DNA of 64,000 nucleotides from JBBDIK01 sp964640385 (GCA_964640385.1 CAZXFL010000007.1:38576-102575); one strand, 5' to 3'. Positions 1 through 8,435 are shown, counted from the first letter of the stretch. Notes: generated by a model not told the origin, from the letters alone. Made by a program: numbers and translations.

Positions 1-207
1 AAGGTCCTCGCCTCCCGAAGCGCCGAGTGGTGGACCGAATGCCGGGAGCAGCGGATCGGCTTCTACGTACGCCTGGGGTTCGAACTGGTTGCCCTCAACG
101 ACCTGCCGGCCGACGTGCGCCCTCACCTTGACCATCCGTCTCCTACGCAGCCGGAACGGCCCCTGAACTTCCTGCGGCGGGCGTTTCCGGAGGGCTCCGA
201 GCTGTGA
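1..207 (+). CDS. C-terminal end of a GNAT-like protein (partial)
   Basis: The reading frame is open at the window edge and gives 68 residues up to a TGA stop. The stretch GFYVRLGFE resembles the motif near the end of the acetyl-CoA-binding fold of GNAT N-acetyltransferases, so an acetyltransferase is the best guess. The acceptor substrate cannot be judged from this tail. The end of the protein (DLPADV, later PTQPERPLNFLRR) reappears in a truncated second copy at 1081-1263. The tail and its duplicate are seen directly; the family name is inference. Confidence 0.45.
   Translation, partial: KVLASRSAEWWTECREQRIGFYVRLGFELVALNDLPADVRPHLDHPSPTQPERPLNFLRRAFPEGSEL
31..180 (+). repeat. Duplicated 150-bp segment, partner at 1111-1260
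   Basis: This segment aligns without a gap to 1111-1260. By eye 123 of 150 bases match. Both copies stay in frame and encode the same C-terminal motif, so this is an old tandem gene duplication rather than a recent mobile-element repeat. The two copies bracket the toxin-antitoxin pair. Confidence 0.85.
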
Positions 208-300
208 CCTCCGTAGAGCAGCCCCTGCCCGGGGGAGCGATCGGGGCCGTACGAATATTGGAACTCGAGGAAGTCGGATCGCCCTGGACGGCGGTTCCGG

Positions 301-597
301 CTAACGGCCGCGGAGCCAGCGTTCGAGCCGACTGCGGTGAACTATACCGAGGACCAGGATGATGCGCTGCTCCTCGGCCACGTCGTACATCACCCGATAG
401 TCGCCGACGCGAAGCCGATGGAAGGTGTCGCCGGTTCCGTGGATGGTCTTGGTTCGCTTGCCTCCGGTTCGCCCTGGCTTCGCGACGTCGGTTGCGAGTT
501 GCTGAAGCGACTCACGAACGCGCCTACGGACGGGGTCGGGGAGCTTTCGGAAGTCGCGGGACGCGGCTCGGCCGAGCTCGACGGAGAAGGGCTTCAG
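301..597 (-). CDS. RelE/ParE-type toxin, probable CTG start
   Basis: Predicted ribosome-dependent mRNA interferase or related toxin of the RelE/ParE superfamily, 98 residues, the normal family length. The N-terminal KPFSVELGRAASRDFRKLP is the usual first strand and helix. The C-terminal half has the typical RLRVGDYRVMYDV strand and a late His-Arg (IVHRSR). There is no ATG, GTG or TTG in frame near the expected start. A CTG at 597-595 falls exactly where family members begin and overlaps the antitoxin stop as CTGA, so translational coupling from a CTG is likely. A downstream start would remove the first strand. The family call is firm; the target (mRNA or gyrase) is unknown. Confidence 0.75.
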   Translation of the reverse strand: MKPFSVELGRAASRDFRKLPDPVRRRVRESLQQLATDVAKPGRTGGKRTKTIHGTGDTFHRLRVGDYRVMYDVAEEQRIILVLGIVHRSRLERWLRGR

Positions 598-830
598 TCC
601 AGGTCCTCGAGCCGGGTCGTCCGCCCCGCCTTGAGGTCGGCGCGGGCCTGACGGCGCATCTTCAGGAACTCGTCGGCATTCGCCAGGACAATATCCTCGG
701 CCTCCTCGACCGGAAGCAGGACAGCGGCGGGCCGCCCACGTTTGGTGATGACGTACGCTGCTCCGTCCTCGACGTCATCGATGACCTGCGATGCCGTTGC
801 CTTCAGTTCCTTGATCCCGATCTCCGCCAT
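594..830 (-). CDS. Phd/YefM-type antitoxin
   Basis: A 78-residue antitoxin that would bind and neutralise the RelE-like toxin encoded directly downstream and repress the shared promoter. The N terminus MAEIGIKELKATASQVIDDV and the following YVITKRGRPAAVLLP are the DNA-binding Phd/YefM fold; the acidic and basic C-terminal tail (residues 50-78) is the expected toxin-binding segment. The ATG at 830 is chosen because it starts the conserved fold and has GGGAGG about 9 nt upstream; an in-frame ATG at 857 would add nine unconserved residues. Antitoxin before toxin with a 4-nt overlap is the standard order. Confidence 0.85.
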   Translation of the reverse strand: MAEIGIKELKATASQVIDDVEDGAAYVITKRGRPAAVLLPVEEAEDIVLANADEFLKMRRQARADLKAGRTTRLEDLD

Positions 831-857
831 GACACACTCCCTCCCCAAGGGGACCAC

Positions 858-874
858 CTAAGTAGTCACCTTAG
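858..874. promoter_or_regulatory. Candidate operator of the toxin-antitoxin pair
   Basis: An inverted repeat CTAAG-N7-CTTAG lies about 28 nt upstream of the antitoxin start. Autorepressing Phd/YefM antitoxins normally bind such palindromes over their promoter. The repeat is seen; its role is inferred. Confidence 0.4.
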
Positions 875-1080
875 CACGCCCCGGCCGTTCGTGCAGTGAC
901 ATGCGTCACACCCGCTCCAGGAACCGTTGTAGCGTCAAGGCATGGGCGCGGAACGTCGGTTCCCGCGTGCTTGGAAGATTTTCGGGTGGTGTGCCGCTCT
1001 CGTGGAATCGGACACGGCCTCGCGCTCGGCTTCGTGATCGCGTTCGGCCCTCCGCCCTTCAGTGATCCGACCCCCTCCGT
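875..1080. other. Intergenic stretch without a convincing gene
   Basis: Apart from the toxin-antitoxin operator at its left edge, I see no conserved reading frame here. Short frames on both strands have no ribosome binding site and no recognisable motif. It probably holds the decayed N-terminal part of the duplicated GNAT-like gene whose tail follows at 1081. Confidence 0.4.
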
Positions 1081-1263
1081 TTGCTGGGGTTCACCCGCGA
1101 TGCCGAGCGGTGGACCGAGTGCCTGGAGCAGCGGATCGGCTTCTGCGAGCGCCTCGGGTTCCAGGTGATCCCCGCCGGCGACCTGCCGGCCGACGTGTGT
1201 CCGCACCTTGACCACGCGTCCCCGACGCAGCCGGAGCGCCCTCTGAACTTCCTGCGGCGATAG
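1081..1263 (+). pseudogene. Truncated second copy of the GNAT-like tail
   Basis: Only the last ~60 residues remain, with GFCERLGF, DLPADV and PTQPERPLNFLRR matching the copy at the window's left end. A TGA lies in frame about 16 nt upstream, so the acetyl-CoA-binding core is missing. A TTG at 1081 could start a short peptide, but nothing supports its translation. The end is also 9 codons shorter than the first copy. I read it as a relic of a tandem duplication that was split by the toxin-antitoxin module. Confidence 0.55.
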
Positions 1264-1318
1264 GAGGAGCCGCGCGCGGCCCGCTCTTGACCCTTGCGGG
1301 ACATCTGCAACATGGCAC

Positions 1319-1708
1319 ATGCTTCGAGCCATGGGCGAAGAGCGTCGGGTCGGGAGGCAGCGGGTCCTTCTTGGGGTCCTCGTGGCTGTCGCCGCCGTGA
1401 GCTCGCTGATCACGCTCTCGGTCGTGCTGGCGTTCTTCTTCGCCCTGGTCTTCGCGATTCATGGCGGGACGGGTTTCCTCAGATGGGCGATGCTGATGTG
1501 GCCTGCGCTCCCGATCGCCGCCGTTTCGGACATGGCTCTGCTCATCCTGATCGTCACGAAAGCCGTCCGGGGTTCCCGCCCGGCGAGTTCTACCACCGGT
1601 GAGCCTCTCGTCGAAACGCTAGCTGGCGGCGCGGCGGCGGACGCGGGGTCCGACCGTGTTCGTGAGGGTCCCGAGGCCCTCGGCGGAAAGCTCGACGACG
1701 GAACCTGA
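1319..1708 (+). CDS. Small membrane protein, unknown function
   Basis: A 129-residue frame with two clear hydrophobic segments (about residues 17-45 and 57-82) after a basic N terminus (GEERRVGRQR), as expected for an inner-membrane protein with its N terminus inside. The ATG at 1331 is an alternative start. The last 30 codons overlap the convergent fumarylacetoacetase-fold gene by 90 bp, and that tail is low-complexity, so the true end or even the gene is uncertain. TTGACC at 1287-1292 could be a -35 box. No family recognised. Confidence 0.4.
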   Translation: MLRAMGEERRVGRQRVLLGVLVAVAAVSSLITLSVVLAFFFALVFAIHGGTGFLRWAMLMWPALPIAAVSDMALLILIVTKAVRGSRPASSTTGEPLVETLAGGAAADAGSDRVREGPEALGGKLDDGT

Positions 1709-2374
1709 GCGTGGCGCCTTGGCCAGCTTGCGCCGAGGGCCGAGGACGCCGGACCAGAACACGTCGCCCGACAGCAGCGGCGCTTGTTTCGCCGCCGCCC
1801 AGACAGTCTCGCCGAACGAGGCCTCCGCGTCTCCTAGCGTTCCATGCGCCCACAGCTTCCCGTTGACCCGGACCTCCAGTTCGGTCTCCGGATCGAACTC
1901 GTCCGCCGTGACGATCCACGGCCCGAGCGAAGCCGCGAACTCGTCGCCCCGGGACCAGAACGTCATCAGCGTGTAGCCGAAGATGCACTCTGCGGCCTCG
2001 CGCTTCTTCAGCTTCTTGTTCGGCGAGAACACGACCGCCGCGATCGATGGTTCGAAGACGACGTCGCCGTTGCCGGGCGGGCGGGGAAGTTCGGCGTCCG
2101 GGCCGACGACCCAGCGGTGCTGGTCGGCTCCGAGCGACGGCGGCAAGATCGGTGCGACGACGTGCGGGTTCCGCGGCATCCAGTCCTTGACGTCGTGACG
2201 GTCCAGCGATGCACGTGCGGCATCCAGGACGGTGCCGCGCGGACGCGCGACGAGGGCTTCCATCGTGGAGGGGAAGGCGGGATGTCCGACTGCTCCGGAC
2301 AGATCCACGATCCTGGTGCCGGCGACTGCCCCCAGACGCCGGTGCCCCCTCCGCTCGAACGTGACAAGCCTCAC
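1619..2374 (-). CDS. Fumarylacetoacetase (FAH)-fold protein with altered metal site
   Basis: A 251-residue FAH-family protein; members hydrolyse or decarboxylate C-C bonds of acyl-pyruvates using a Mg/Mn ion. The start VRLVTFERRG...LGAVAGTRIVDL is the usual N-terminal module. The GTG at 2374 is chosen because it begins that module; the frame stays open upstream to 2503 without conserved sequence. The catalytic core FEPSIAAVV and FGYTLMTFWSR aligns with the family's ExE...GYTxxND, but the second Glu is Ser110 and the Asp is Phe139. Two of three metal ligands are therefore missing, so activity is doubtful or altered. It is divergent from the catabolic operon and may have a related role. Confidence 0.7.
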   Translation of the reverse strand: MRLVTFERRGHRRLGAVAGTRIVDLSGAVGHPAFPSTMEALVARPRGTVLDAARASLDRHDVKDWMPRNPHVVAPILPPSLGADQHRWVVGPDAELPRPPGNGDVVFEPSIAAVVFSPNKKLKKREAAECIFGYTLMTFWSRGDEFAASLGPWIVTADEFDPETELEVRVNGKLWAHGTLGDAEASFGETVWAAAKQAPLLSGDVFWSGVLGPRRKLAKAPRSGSVVELSAEGLGTLTNTVGPRVRRRAAS

Positions 2375-2454
2375 CGGGAGGGCGATGATACTCCCACGCA
2401 GAGGCGGATTCAGCAGAAACCCCTCGCCGAAAATTCGGGCCGTCGGCAGGGGGT

Positions 2455-2484
2455 TTGGCCCTTGAATCGTCGGCGCGTTACCAT
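2455..2484 (+). promoter_or_regulatory. Candidate promoter of the catabolic operon
   Basis: TTGGCC and TACCAT separated by 18 nt lie about 40 nt upstream of the aldehyde dehydrogenase start. A GGGGGC ribosome binding site follows just before the ATG. The -35 box is poor, so this is a moderate guess. Confidence 0.35.
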
Positions 2485-2525
2485 AGAGAACCGAACAGGC
2501 CACAGCTTTCAGGGGGCGATCTGAG

Positions 2526-4088
2526 ATGGCAGAAGGGTTCCGCGTGACCTACGCGACCATGTCGGCGGACGACGAGGAGCTGCACAAGCTCTACGACGAA
2601 GGCATCGAGAAGGCCAAGGCGTGGATCGGGCAGAAGCACCCCTTCTACGTCAACGGCGAGGCTCGCGAGGGCACCGGCTATCACGCCGAGGTTAGCCCGG
2701 TCGACAGCGAGCTGATCATCGGCGAGTTCGCGCAGGGAAGGCGCCAGGACGCCAAAGACGCGATCGCCGCCGCGAAGGACTTCGCGCCGATCTGGGCGGC
2801 GACGCCATGGGAGGAGCGCGTCCGCATCCTGAACAAGGCCGCCGATCTGATCAGCGAGAACCGCAACGAACTCTCCGCCCTGATGGCGATGGAGGTCGGC
2901 AAGAACCGACTCGAGGCGCTCGGCGACATCGAGGAGTCCGCGGATCTGATCCGGTGGAACTGCCACGCGATGGAGCAGCACAACGGGTTCCGCGAACCCA
3001 TGCAGCAGCTCGGCGCGCCCGGCGAGTACTACGACGTCATGCGGCCCTACGGCGTGTGGGCGATCATCAGCCCGTTCAACTTCCCGATGGCGCTCTCAGC
3101 CGGTCCGTCCAGCGCGGCGCTGGTCGCCGGCAACTGCGTGGTGTTCAAGCCGTCGAACGCCGGCGCGGCGACGGGCATACGGCTCTTCGAGATCTACCGC
3201 GACGCCGGCGTGCCGGCGGGGGCGTTCCACTACGTCAGTGGTCCGGGCAGCGAGGTCGGCGACGAGTTCGTGAACAGGCCCGACGTCGGCGGTCTCACGT
3301 TCACGGGCTCCTACGCCGTCGGGATGTCGATCTACAAGAACTTCGCCAAGGAGTACCCCAAGCCGGTCATCTGCGAGATGGGCGGCAAGAACCCGACGAT
3401 CGTCACGAAGAACGCCGACCTGGACAAGGCGACGGATGGCGTGATGCGTAGTGCGTTCGGCTTGCAGGGCCAGAAGTGCTCAGCGAACTCGCGGGTCTAC
3501 GTGGAGCGCGAGGTCTACGAGGATTTCGTCGCGCAGCTCAAGGAGAAGACCGAGAAGATCAAAGTTGGCAACCCGCTCGACAAGGGCGTCTATCTCGGTC
3601 CGGTCATCAACGAGGCGGCGCTGAAGACCTACGAGGAGGCCTCGCAGGAGGCCCGCAACACCGGCGAGATCGTGACCGGCGGCGAGCGCGTGACCGACGG
3701 CGACCTTGCCCGCGGCAATTACGTGAAGCCGACGGTGGCCGCGGTGCCGCGCGACTCGTGGATCTGGAAGCGCGAGCTGTTCGTTCCGTTCGTGGCGGTG
3801 GGTCCGGTCGACTCGCTCGACGAGGCGCTCGAGCTGGCCAACGACACCGAGTACGGGCTGACCGCCGGCTTCTACAGCGAGGACGACAAGGAGGTCGAGC
3901 GATTCCTGAGCGAGATCGAAGCCGGCGTCGTCTACGTGAACCGGTCGGCGGGCTCGACCACGGGCGCGTGGCCGGGCGCACAGCCGTTCGGCGGCTGGAA
4001 GGGCTCCGGGACCACTGGCAAGGCGTCGGGCGGTCCGTACTACGTGCTGCAGTACATGCGCGAGCAATCTCGGACGGTGATCGAGTGA
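2526..4088 (+). CDS. Aldehyde dehydrogenase (P5C dehydrogenase-like)
   Basis: A 520-residue NAD(P)-dependent aldehyde dehydrogenase, closest in style to L-glutamate-gamma-semialdehyde dehydrogenases (RocA/PruA type). Visible landmarks are the Rossmann segment around VWAIISPFNFPMAL (178-190), the general base Glu284 in CEMGGKNP and the nucleophile Cys318 in GQKCSANSRVYV, both at the expected spacing. It is the first gene of an operon and overlaps the next gene as GTGA. With two aminotransferases and a CoA-transferase downstream it probably oxidises the semialdehyde formed by transamination. The exact substrate is not readable from sequence; proline-derived P5C is one option. Confidence 0.85.
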   Translation: MAEGFRVTYATMSADDEELHKLYDEGIEKAKAWIGQKHPFYVNGEAREGTGYHAEVSPVDSELIIGEFAQGRRQDAKDAIAAAKDFAPIWAATPWEERVRILNKAADLISENRNELSALMAMEVGKNRLEALGDIEESADLIRWNCHAMEQHNGFREPMQQLGAPGEYYDVMRPYGVWAIISPFNFPMALSAGPSSAALVAGNCVVFKPSNAGAATGIRLFEIYRDAGVPAGAFHYVSGPGSEVGDEFVNRPDVGGLTFTGSYAVGMSIYKNFAKEYPKPVICEMGGKNPTIVTKNADLDKATDGVMRSAFGLQGQKCSANSRVYVEREVYEDFVAQLKEKTEKIKVGNPLDKGVYLGPVINEAALKTYEEASQEARNTGEIVTGGERVTDGDLARGNYVKPTVAAVPRDSWIWKRELFVPFVAVGPVDSLDEALELANDTEYGLTAGFYSEDDKEVERFLSEIEAGVVYVNRSAGSTTGAWPGAQPFGGWKGSGTTGKASGGPYYVLQYMREQSRTVIE

Positions 4089-5431
4089 CGATGACCGAGA
4101 GTTCCGAGGATCTGGCGGCGGTTTCCGAGCCCCGCGTTTCAGGAACCCTCCCCGGTCCGCGGGCACAGGCGGTCATCGCCCGCGACGCGTCTGTCACCTC
4201 GCCTTCGCTACCGCGCGCGTACGGGTTCGTGCCCAAGCGAGGCAGTGGCAGCGTCGTCGAGGACGTCGACGGGAACCTGTTCCTGGACCTGAACGCCGGC
4301 ATCGCGGTGAACTCCACCGGCCACTCGCATCCGCAGGTGGTCGAGGCGATCCAACGCCAGGCCGCCGAGCTGATCCACTACTCGGCGTCGGACTTCTTCC
4401 TGCCGATCTACAGCGAGGTCTGCGCGCGCCTGGACTCGGTCGCGCCGATGTCCGGGCCGGTCCGCGCTTTCCTGACCAACAGCGGGACCGAGGCCGTGGA
4501 GGCGTCGATCAAGCTGGCGCGCTACGTCACGGGGCGCCAGAACATCATCGGGTTCTACGGCGCGTTCCACGGTCGCAGCTATGGCAGCGTCTCGGTCACG
4601 GCGTCCAAGACCCTCTACCGCGCGAAGTTCGGGCCGTTGCTCCCCGGGATCTTCCACGCGCCTTACGGCGACGGGCACGGCTGGGGACTTGACCTGGCCG
4701 ATGCCAGCGGCGAGTACGAGTTCCCGACGATCGGCTACATCGAGAAGATCCTCTTCAAGCGGGTCGTCGCGGCCGACGAGGTCGCCGCGATCATCGTCGA
4801 ACCGATCCTGGGCGAGGGCGGCTACATCGTTCCGCCGGACGGGTGGCTGCCGGCGCTTCGCGAACTGTGCGACCGCCACGGCATCCTGCTGGTAGCCGAC
4901 GAAGTGCAGTCCGGCATGGGCCGCACCGGCAAGATGTGGGCGATCGAGCACTTCGGCGTCGAGCCCGATGTCGTGCTGTCGGGCAAGGGCATCGCGTCGG
5001 GGATGCCGCTGGGCGCGATGATCGCCAAGGAGCACCTGATGAGCTGGGAACTCGGCGCGCACGGTTCCACGTACGGTGGCTCGCCGACCTCGTGCGCTGC
5101 GGCGCTAGCGTCGATCGACCTGATCGAGAACGGCCTGATGCAGAACGCTGAGAAGATCGGCAACGTCATGTTGAACGGCTTGCGAGATATCCAGTCCCGT
5201 CACGACGCGATCCGCGAGGTCCGCGGCCTCGGGCTGATGATCGGTATCGAGTTCCCCGATCACGACACGATGGACGCGGTCGAGAAGGCGGCATTCCGGC
5301 GGGGGCTGCTGATGCTCGGATGCGGTGACGACGCGATCCGGATGTCCCCGCCACTCGTGTTCCGGGAGGACCAGGCCGAGACGGCGCTCCGGCTGTTCGA
5401 GGACGCGGTCGCCGACGTCACGGCCGGGTAG
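4085..5431 (+). CDS. Class III aminotransferase (GABA/ornithine aminotransferase-like)
   Basis: A 448-residue PLP enzyme of the omega-aminotransferase class, moving an amino group from a terminal amine to an oxoacid. The PLP site is intact: TNSGTEAVE (131-139), FHGRSYGSVS, the Asp272 in ADEVQSGMGRTG that holds the pyridine nitrogen, and Lys301 in SGKGIASGMPLG that forms the Schiff base. The GTG at 4085 overlaps the preceding stop (GTGA); an ATG two codons later is an alternative. About 40 residues precede the conserved fold. Its neighbours suggest it delivers a semialdehyde to the upstream dehydrogenase. Confidence 0.85.
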   Translation: MTMTESSEDLAAVSEPRVSGTLPGPRAQAVIARDASVTSPSLPRAYGFVPKRGSGSVVEDVDGNLFLDLNAGIAVNSTGHSHPQVVEAIQRQAAELIHYSASDFFLPIYSEVCARLDSVAPMSGPVRAFLTNSGTEAVEASIKLARYVTGRQNIIGFYGAFHGRSYGSVSVTASKTLYRAKFGPLLPGIFHAPYGDGHGWGLDLADASGEYEFPTIGYIEKILFKRVVAADEVAAIIVEPILGEGGYIVPPDGWLPALRELCDRHGILLVADEVQSGMGRTGKMWAIEHFGVEPDVVLSGKGIASGMPLGAMIAKEHLMSWELGAHGSTYGGSPTSCAAALASIDLIENGLMQNAEKIGNVMLNGLRDIQSRHDAIREVRGLGLMIGIEFPDHDTMDAVEKAAFRRGLLMLGCGDDAIRMSPPLVFREDQAETALRLFEDAVADVTAG

Positions 5432-5440
5432 GCTCCGGCC

Positions 5441-6361
5441 ATGACCCGCAAGGTCGTCTCGATGCGCGATGCCGTCGCGGAGCTGATCCGTGACGGGGAC
5501 ACCGTGGCGATCGAGGGCTTCACCCACCTGATCTGTTTCGCCGCCGGCCACGAGATCATCCGCCAAGACCGCAAGGACCTGACGCTCGCCCGGATGACCC
5601 CCGACGTCGTGTACGACCAGATGATCGGTGCAGGGGTCGCATCCAAGCTGATCTTCTCGTGGCTGGGGAATCCGGGTGTCGGTTCGCTACACGCCATCCG
5701 GCGCCGCATCGAGAAGCACGATCCCGCGCCGCTCGAGTTCGAGGAGTACAGCCACTTCGGGATGGTCTCGCGCTACACGGCCGGTGCCGCACGGCTGCCC
5801 TTCTTCCCCCTGCGCAGCTACGAAGAGTCCGACATCCCGAAGGTGAACGACAAGATCAGGAGGGTCGACTCACCGTACGGTGACGGCTCGATCGCGGTGG
5901 TGCCGCCGCTCAACCCGGACGTTGCGATCATCCACGCGCAACGCGCAGATGAGGAAGGGGATACCCAGATCTGGGGCCTGCTCGGTTCACAGAAGGAAGT
6001 GGCCTTCGCCTCGAAGCGCGTGATCGTGGTGGTTGAAGAGGTCGTCGATGCAGCGGTGGTCCGTGCCGACCCGAACCGCACGGTCATCCCGGGGATCAAG
6101 GTGGATGCGGTGGTCGAGGAGCCGTTCGGTTGTCATCCGAGCTACGTGCAGGGCCACTACGATCGCGACAACCGGTTCTACCTCGACTGGGACGCGATCG
6201 CCCGCGACCCTGAGACCTTCGACGCCTGGCTGAAGGAGTGGGTCTACGACCTGTCGAGCCACAAGGATTACATCGAGAAGTGGGGTGACGCCCACTGGGA
6301 CTCGTTGCGCCCCACGGGAGAAGCGCTGTCCGGTGAGGTCGACTACGGGGAGTACGCATGA
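5441..6361 (+). CDS. CoA-transferase alpha subunit (glutaconate CoA-transferase-like)
   Basis: A 306-residue subunit A of a two-chain family I CoA-transferase (GctA/IpdA-like group). It starts with the usual DAVAELIRDGDTVAIEGF segment and has the RLPFFPLRSY and VVPPLNPDVAIIHAQ stretches typical of this subunit. The family moves CoA from an acyl-CoA to a free carboxylate in the cytoplasm; some relatives hydrolyse ring-derived CoA esters instead. It follows the aminotransferase by 9 nt and overlaps the beta subunit as ATGA, so the two chains are made together. The acid substrate is unknown. Confidence 0.8.
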   Translation: MTRKVVSMRDAVAELIRDGDTVAIEGFTHLICFAAGHEIIRQDRKDLTLARMTPDVVYDQMIGAGVASKLIFSWLGNPGVGSLHAIRRRIEKHDPAPLEFEEYSHFGMVSRYTAGAARLPFFPLRSYEESDIPKVNDKIRRVDSPYGDGSIAVVPPLNPDVAIIHAQRADEEGDTQIWGLLGSQKEVAFASKRVIVVVEEVVDAAVVRADPNRTVIPGIKVDAVVEEPFGCHPSYVQGHYDRDNRFYLDWDAIARDPETFDAWLKEWVYDLSSHKDYIEKWGDAHWDSLRPTGEALSGEVDYGEYA

Positions 6362-7131
6362 GCGACGACCTCGGCTTCACGCCGAACGAGATGATGATCG
6401 TGCAGAGCGCGCGCTGGCTCGAGGGCGAGAAGATCTGCTTCGTCGGCGTCGGCATGCCCAACATCGCGGTCAACCTCGCGAAGCGCACGGTGTCACCGGA
6501 CATCCAGATGGTGTACGAGGCCGGCGTCTTCGGCGCCGAGCCGATGCGCCTGGCGCTGTCGATCGGGGATCCGACGCTGGTCACCGGTGCGACCGCGGTG
6601 ACGAGCCAGTTCGATCTCTTCGCGTTCTACCTGCAGGCCGGTCTGATCGACGTGGGTTTCCTGCAAGGTGCCGAGATCGATCGGTACGGAAACCTCAACA
6701 CGACCGTGATCGGAAACTACGCGCAGCCGAAGGTTCGCCTGCCGGGTTCCGGCGGTGCGGTAGAGATCGCCATCAATGCGCGGCGGGTGTTCATAATCAT
6801 GCCGCAGAAGCAGCGCTCGTTCGTCGACAAGCTGTTCTTCCAAACTTCGCCCGGACACGCGTCCGATCCGGCGAAGGAGCAGGCGCGGGGCTGGCTCGGG
6901 GCCGGGCCGTACGTCGCGATCACGGACCTCGGCGAGTACCGGTTCGATGAGCAGACGGGCGAGATGACGCTGGTATCCATGCACCCCGGCGTCACCCTGG
7001 ACGACATCCGCGAGAACACCGGCTGGGAGATGAAGGTCGCCGACGATGTGCGGGAGACACCGCCCCCGACCGTTGAGGAACTCCGCCTGATCCGCGAGGA
7101 GCTGGACCCCGAGGGGGTCTACTCGCGATGA
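6358..7131 (+). CDS. CoA-transferase beta subunit
   Basis: A 257-residue subunit B that pairs with the alpha chain encoded just upstream. The sequence MVYEAGVFG places Glu54 where family I beta subunits carry the catalytic glutamate that forms the CoA thioester, so a true transferase is likely rather than the glutamate-independent IpdB type. Further family landmarks are DVGFLQGAEIDRYGNLNTT and the C-terminal MHPGVTLDDIRENTG. It overlaps both neighbours by 4 nt (ATGA), so translation is coupled through the operon. Confidence 0.85.
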   Translation: MSDDLGFTPNEMMIVQSARWLEGEKICFVGVGMPNIAVNLAKRTVSPDIQMVYEAGVFGAEPMRLALSIGDPTLVTGATAVTSQFDLFAFYLQAGLIDVGFLQGAEIDRYGNLNTTVIGNYAQPKVRLPGSGGAVEIAINARRVFIIMPQKQRSFVDKLFFQTSPGHASDPAKEQARGWLGAGPYVAITDLGEYRFDEQTGEMTLVSMHPGVTLDDIRENTGWEMKVADDVRETPPPTVEELRLIREELDPEGVYSR

Positions 7132-8435
7132 GCCACGTCTTCCCGCGCACGGCCGGAGCGCTCCCTACGGCCGTTGGCGCGGAGGGCGTCTGGATGGAGG
7201 ACGAGGCCGGCAAGCGCTACATCGACGGTGCCGGCGGTGCGATCGTCGTCAACATCGGCCATGGGGACGAGGCGATCGCTCGCGCGGTTTCGGAGCAGAT
7301 GTCGCGGTTCTCCTACGTCCACGGCTCGCAGTTCACCGCCGAGCCGCTGGAGCGCTACGCGGAGGAGCTGGCACCGCTGCTCCCGATGGACGATCCGATG
7401 GTCTTCCCGGTCTCGGGCGGGAGCGAGGCGGTCGAGACGGCGTTCAAGATGGCGCGAGCGTTCCACCTCGCGCAGGGCGCGGACGGACGCCACAAGATCA
7501 TCTCGCGCTGGGGCTCGTATCACGGCAACACCCGCGGGGCGCTGGACGCGAGTGGCCGGATGCCCCTGCGCGCGCCGTACCTGCCGTGGCTAGATAAGTC
7601 GGTCCACCTGCCGCCGGTCTACGAGTACCGGTGCCCGATGAACGAGCACCCGGACTCGTGCGGGCGTACCCACGCCGAGGAACTCGAGCGCGTGATCGAG
7701 GCCGAGGGACCGGAGACGGTGGCAGCGTTCATCGCGGAGCCCATAGTCGGCGCGACGCTGGGTGCGGCCGTTCCGCCCGACGACTACTGGCCGGCGATCG
7801 TGGATGTCTGCCGGCGCCACGGCGTGTTGGTCATCGCCGACGAGGTCATGACCGGGTTCGGCCGCACCGGGATGTGGTTCGGGGTCGATCACTGGGGGGT
7901 GCGGCCCGACATCATCGCCGCCGGCAAGGGAGCCTCTAGCGGCTACTGGCCGCTCGGGCTCGCGATCGCGAGCGGCCACGTCGGGCGTGCGGTCGCCGAA
8001 GCCGGATTCGTTCACGGGTTCACGTACTCGCACAACGCTGTTGGCGCCGCGGTGGGACTCGCGGTACTGCATCGGCTGATCGATGGAGACCTGGTCGAGG
8101 CGTGTCGCGCGAACGGTGAACTGTTGATCGACGGGCTGCGAGAGGCCCTGGCCGAGGACATAATCGTCGGGAACATCCGAGGTCGGGGACTGATGATCGG
8201 CATCGAACTGGTCCAGGACCGCGCGACCAAGGAACCGTTCTCACGGGACCAGCAGGTGACCGAACAGGTGGTCGGGGCTGCCAAGGACCTCGGACTGCTG
8301 CTCTACTCGAGTACCGGGTGCGCCGATGGGATGAACGGCGATCTGGTGATGCTCGGCCCGCCGTTCGCGCTCTCGCGTGAGATCATGACCGAGATCGTCG
8401 AGCGAACGGCGGGAGCCATCCGCTCGGTCGGATGA
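7128..8435 (+). CDS. Class III aminotransferase (second)
   Basis: A 435-residue PLP aminotransferase, different in subgroup from the one upstream. Landmarks are FPVSGGSEAVETAFKMAR (93-110), SYHGNTRGALDASG, Asp238 in IADEVMTGFGRTGMW and the PLP lysine Lys267 in AAGKGASSGYWPLG. A Cys-containing insertion (CPMNEHPDSCGR, 169-180) lies between two core strands, as in several uncharacterised members of this class. It overlaps its neighbours as ATGA. Two aminotransferases in one operon suggest a diamine or two successive transaminations. Confidence 0.85.
   Translation: MSHVFPRTAGALPTAVGAEGVWMEDEAGKRYIDGAGGAIVVNIGHGDEAIARAVSEQMSRFSYVHGSQFTAEPLERYAEELAPLLPMDDPMVFPVSGGSEAVETAFKMARAFHLAQGADGRHKIISRWGSYHGNTRGALDASGRMPLRAPYLPWLDKSVHLPPVYEYRCPMNEHPDSCGRTHAEELERVIEAEGPETVAAFIAEPIVGATLGAAVPPDDYWPAIVDVCRRHGVLVIADEVMTGFGRTGMWFGVDHWGVRPDIIAAGKGASSGYWPLGLAIASGHVGRAVAEAGFVHGFTYSHNAVGAAVGLAVLHRLIDGDLVEACRANGELLIDGLREALAEDIIVGNIRGRGLMIGIELVQDRATKEPFSRDQQVTEQVVGAAKDLGLLLYSSTGCADGMNGDLVMLGPPFALSREIMTEIVERTAGAIRSVG

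Noticed and set aside
337..651. A 104-codon plus-strand frame opposite the toxin-antitoxin genes
   Set aside because: The minus strand gives clear Phd and RelE motifs; the plus frame has none.
896..1168. A 90-codon frame between the antitoxin and the GNAT remnant
   Set aside because: No ribosome binding site, biased Ser/Gly/Pro composition, and it crosses into the duplicated segment in the wrong frame.
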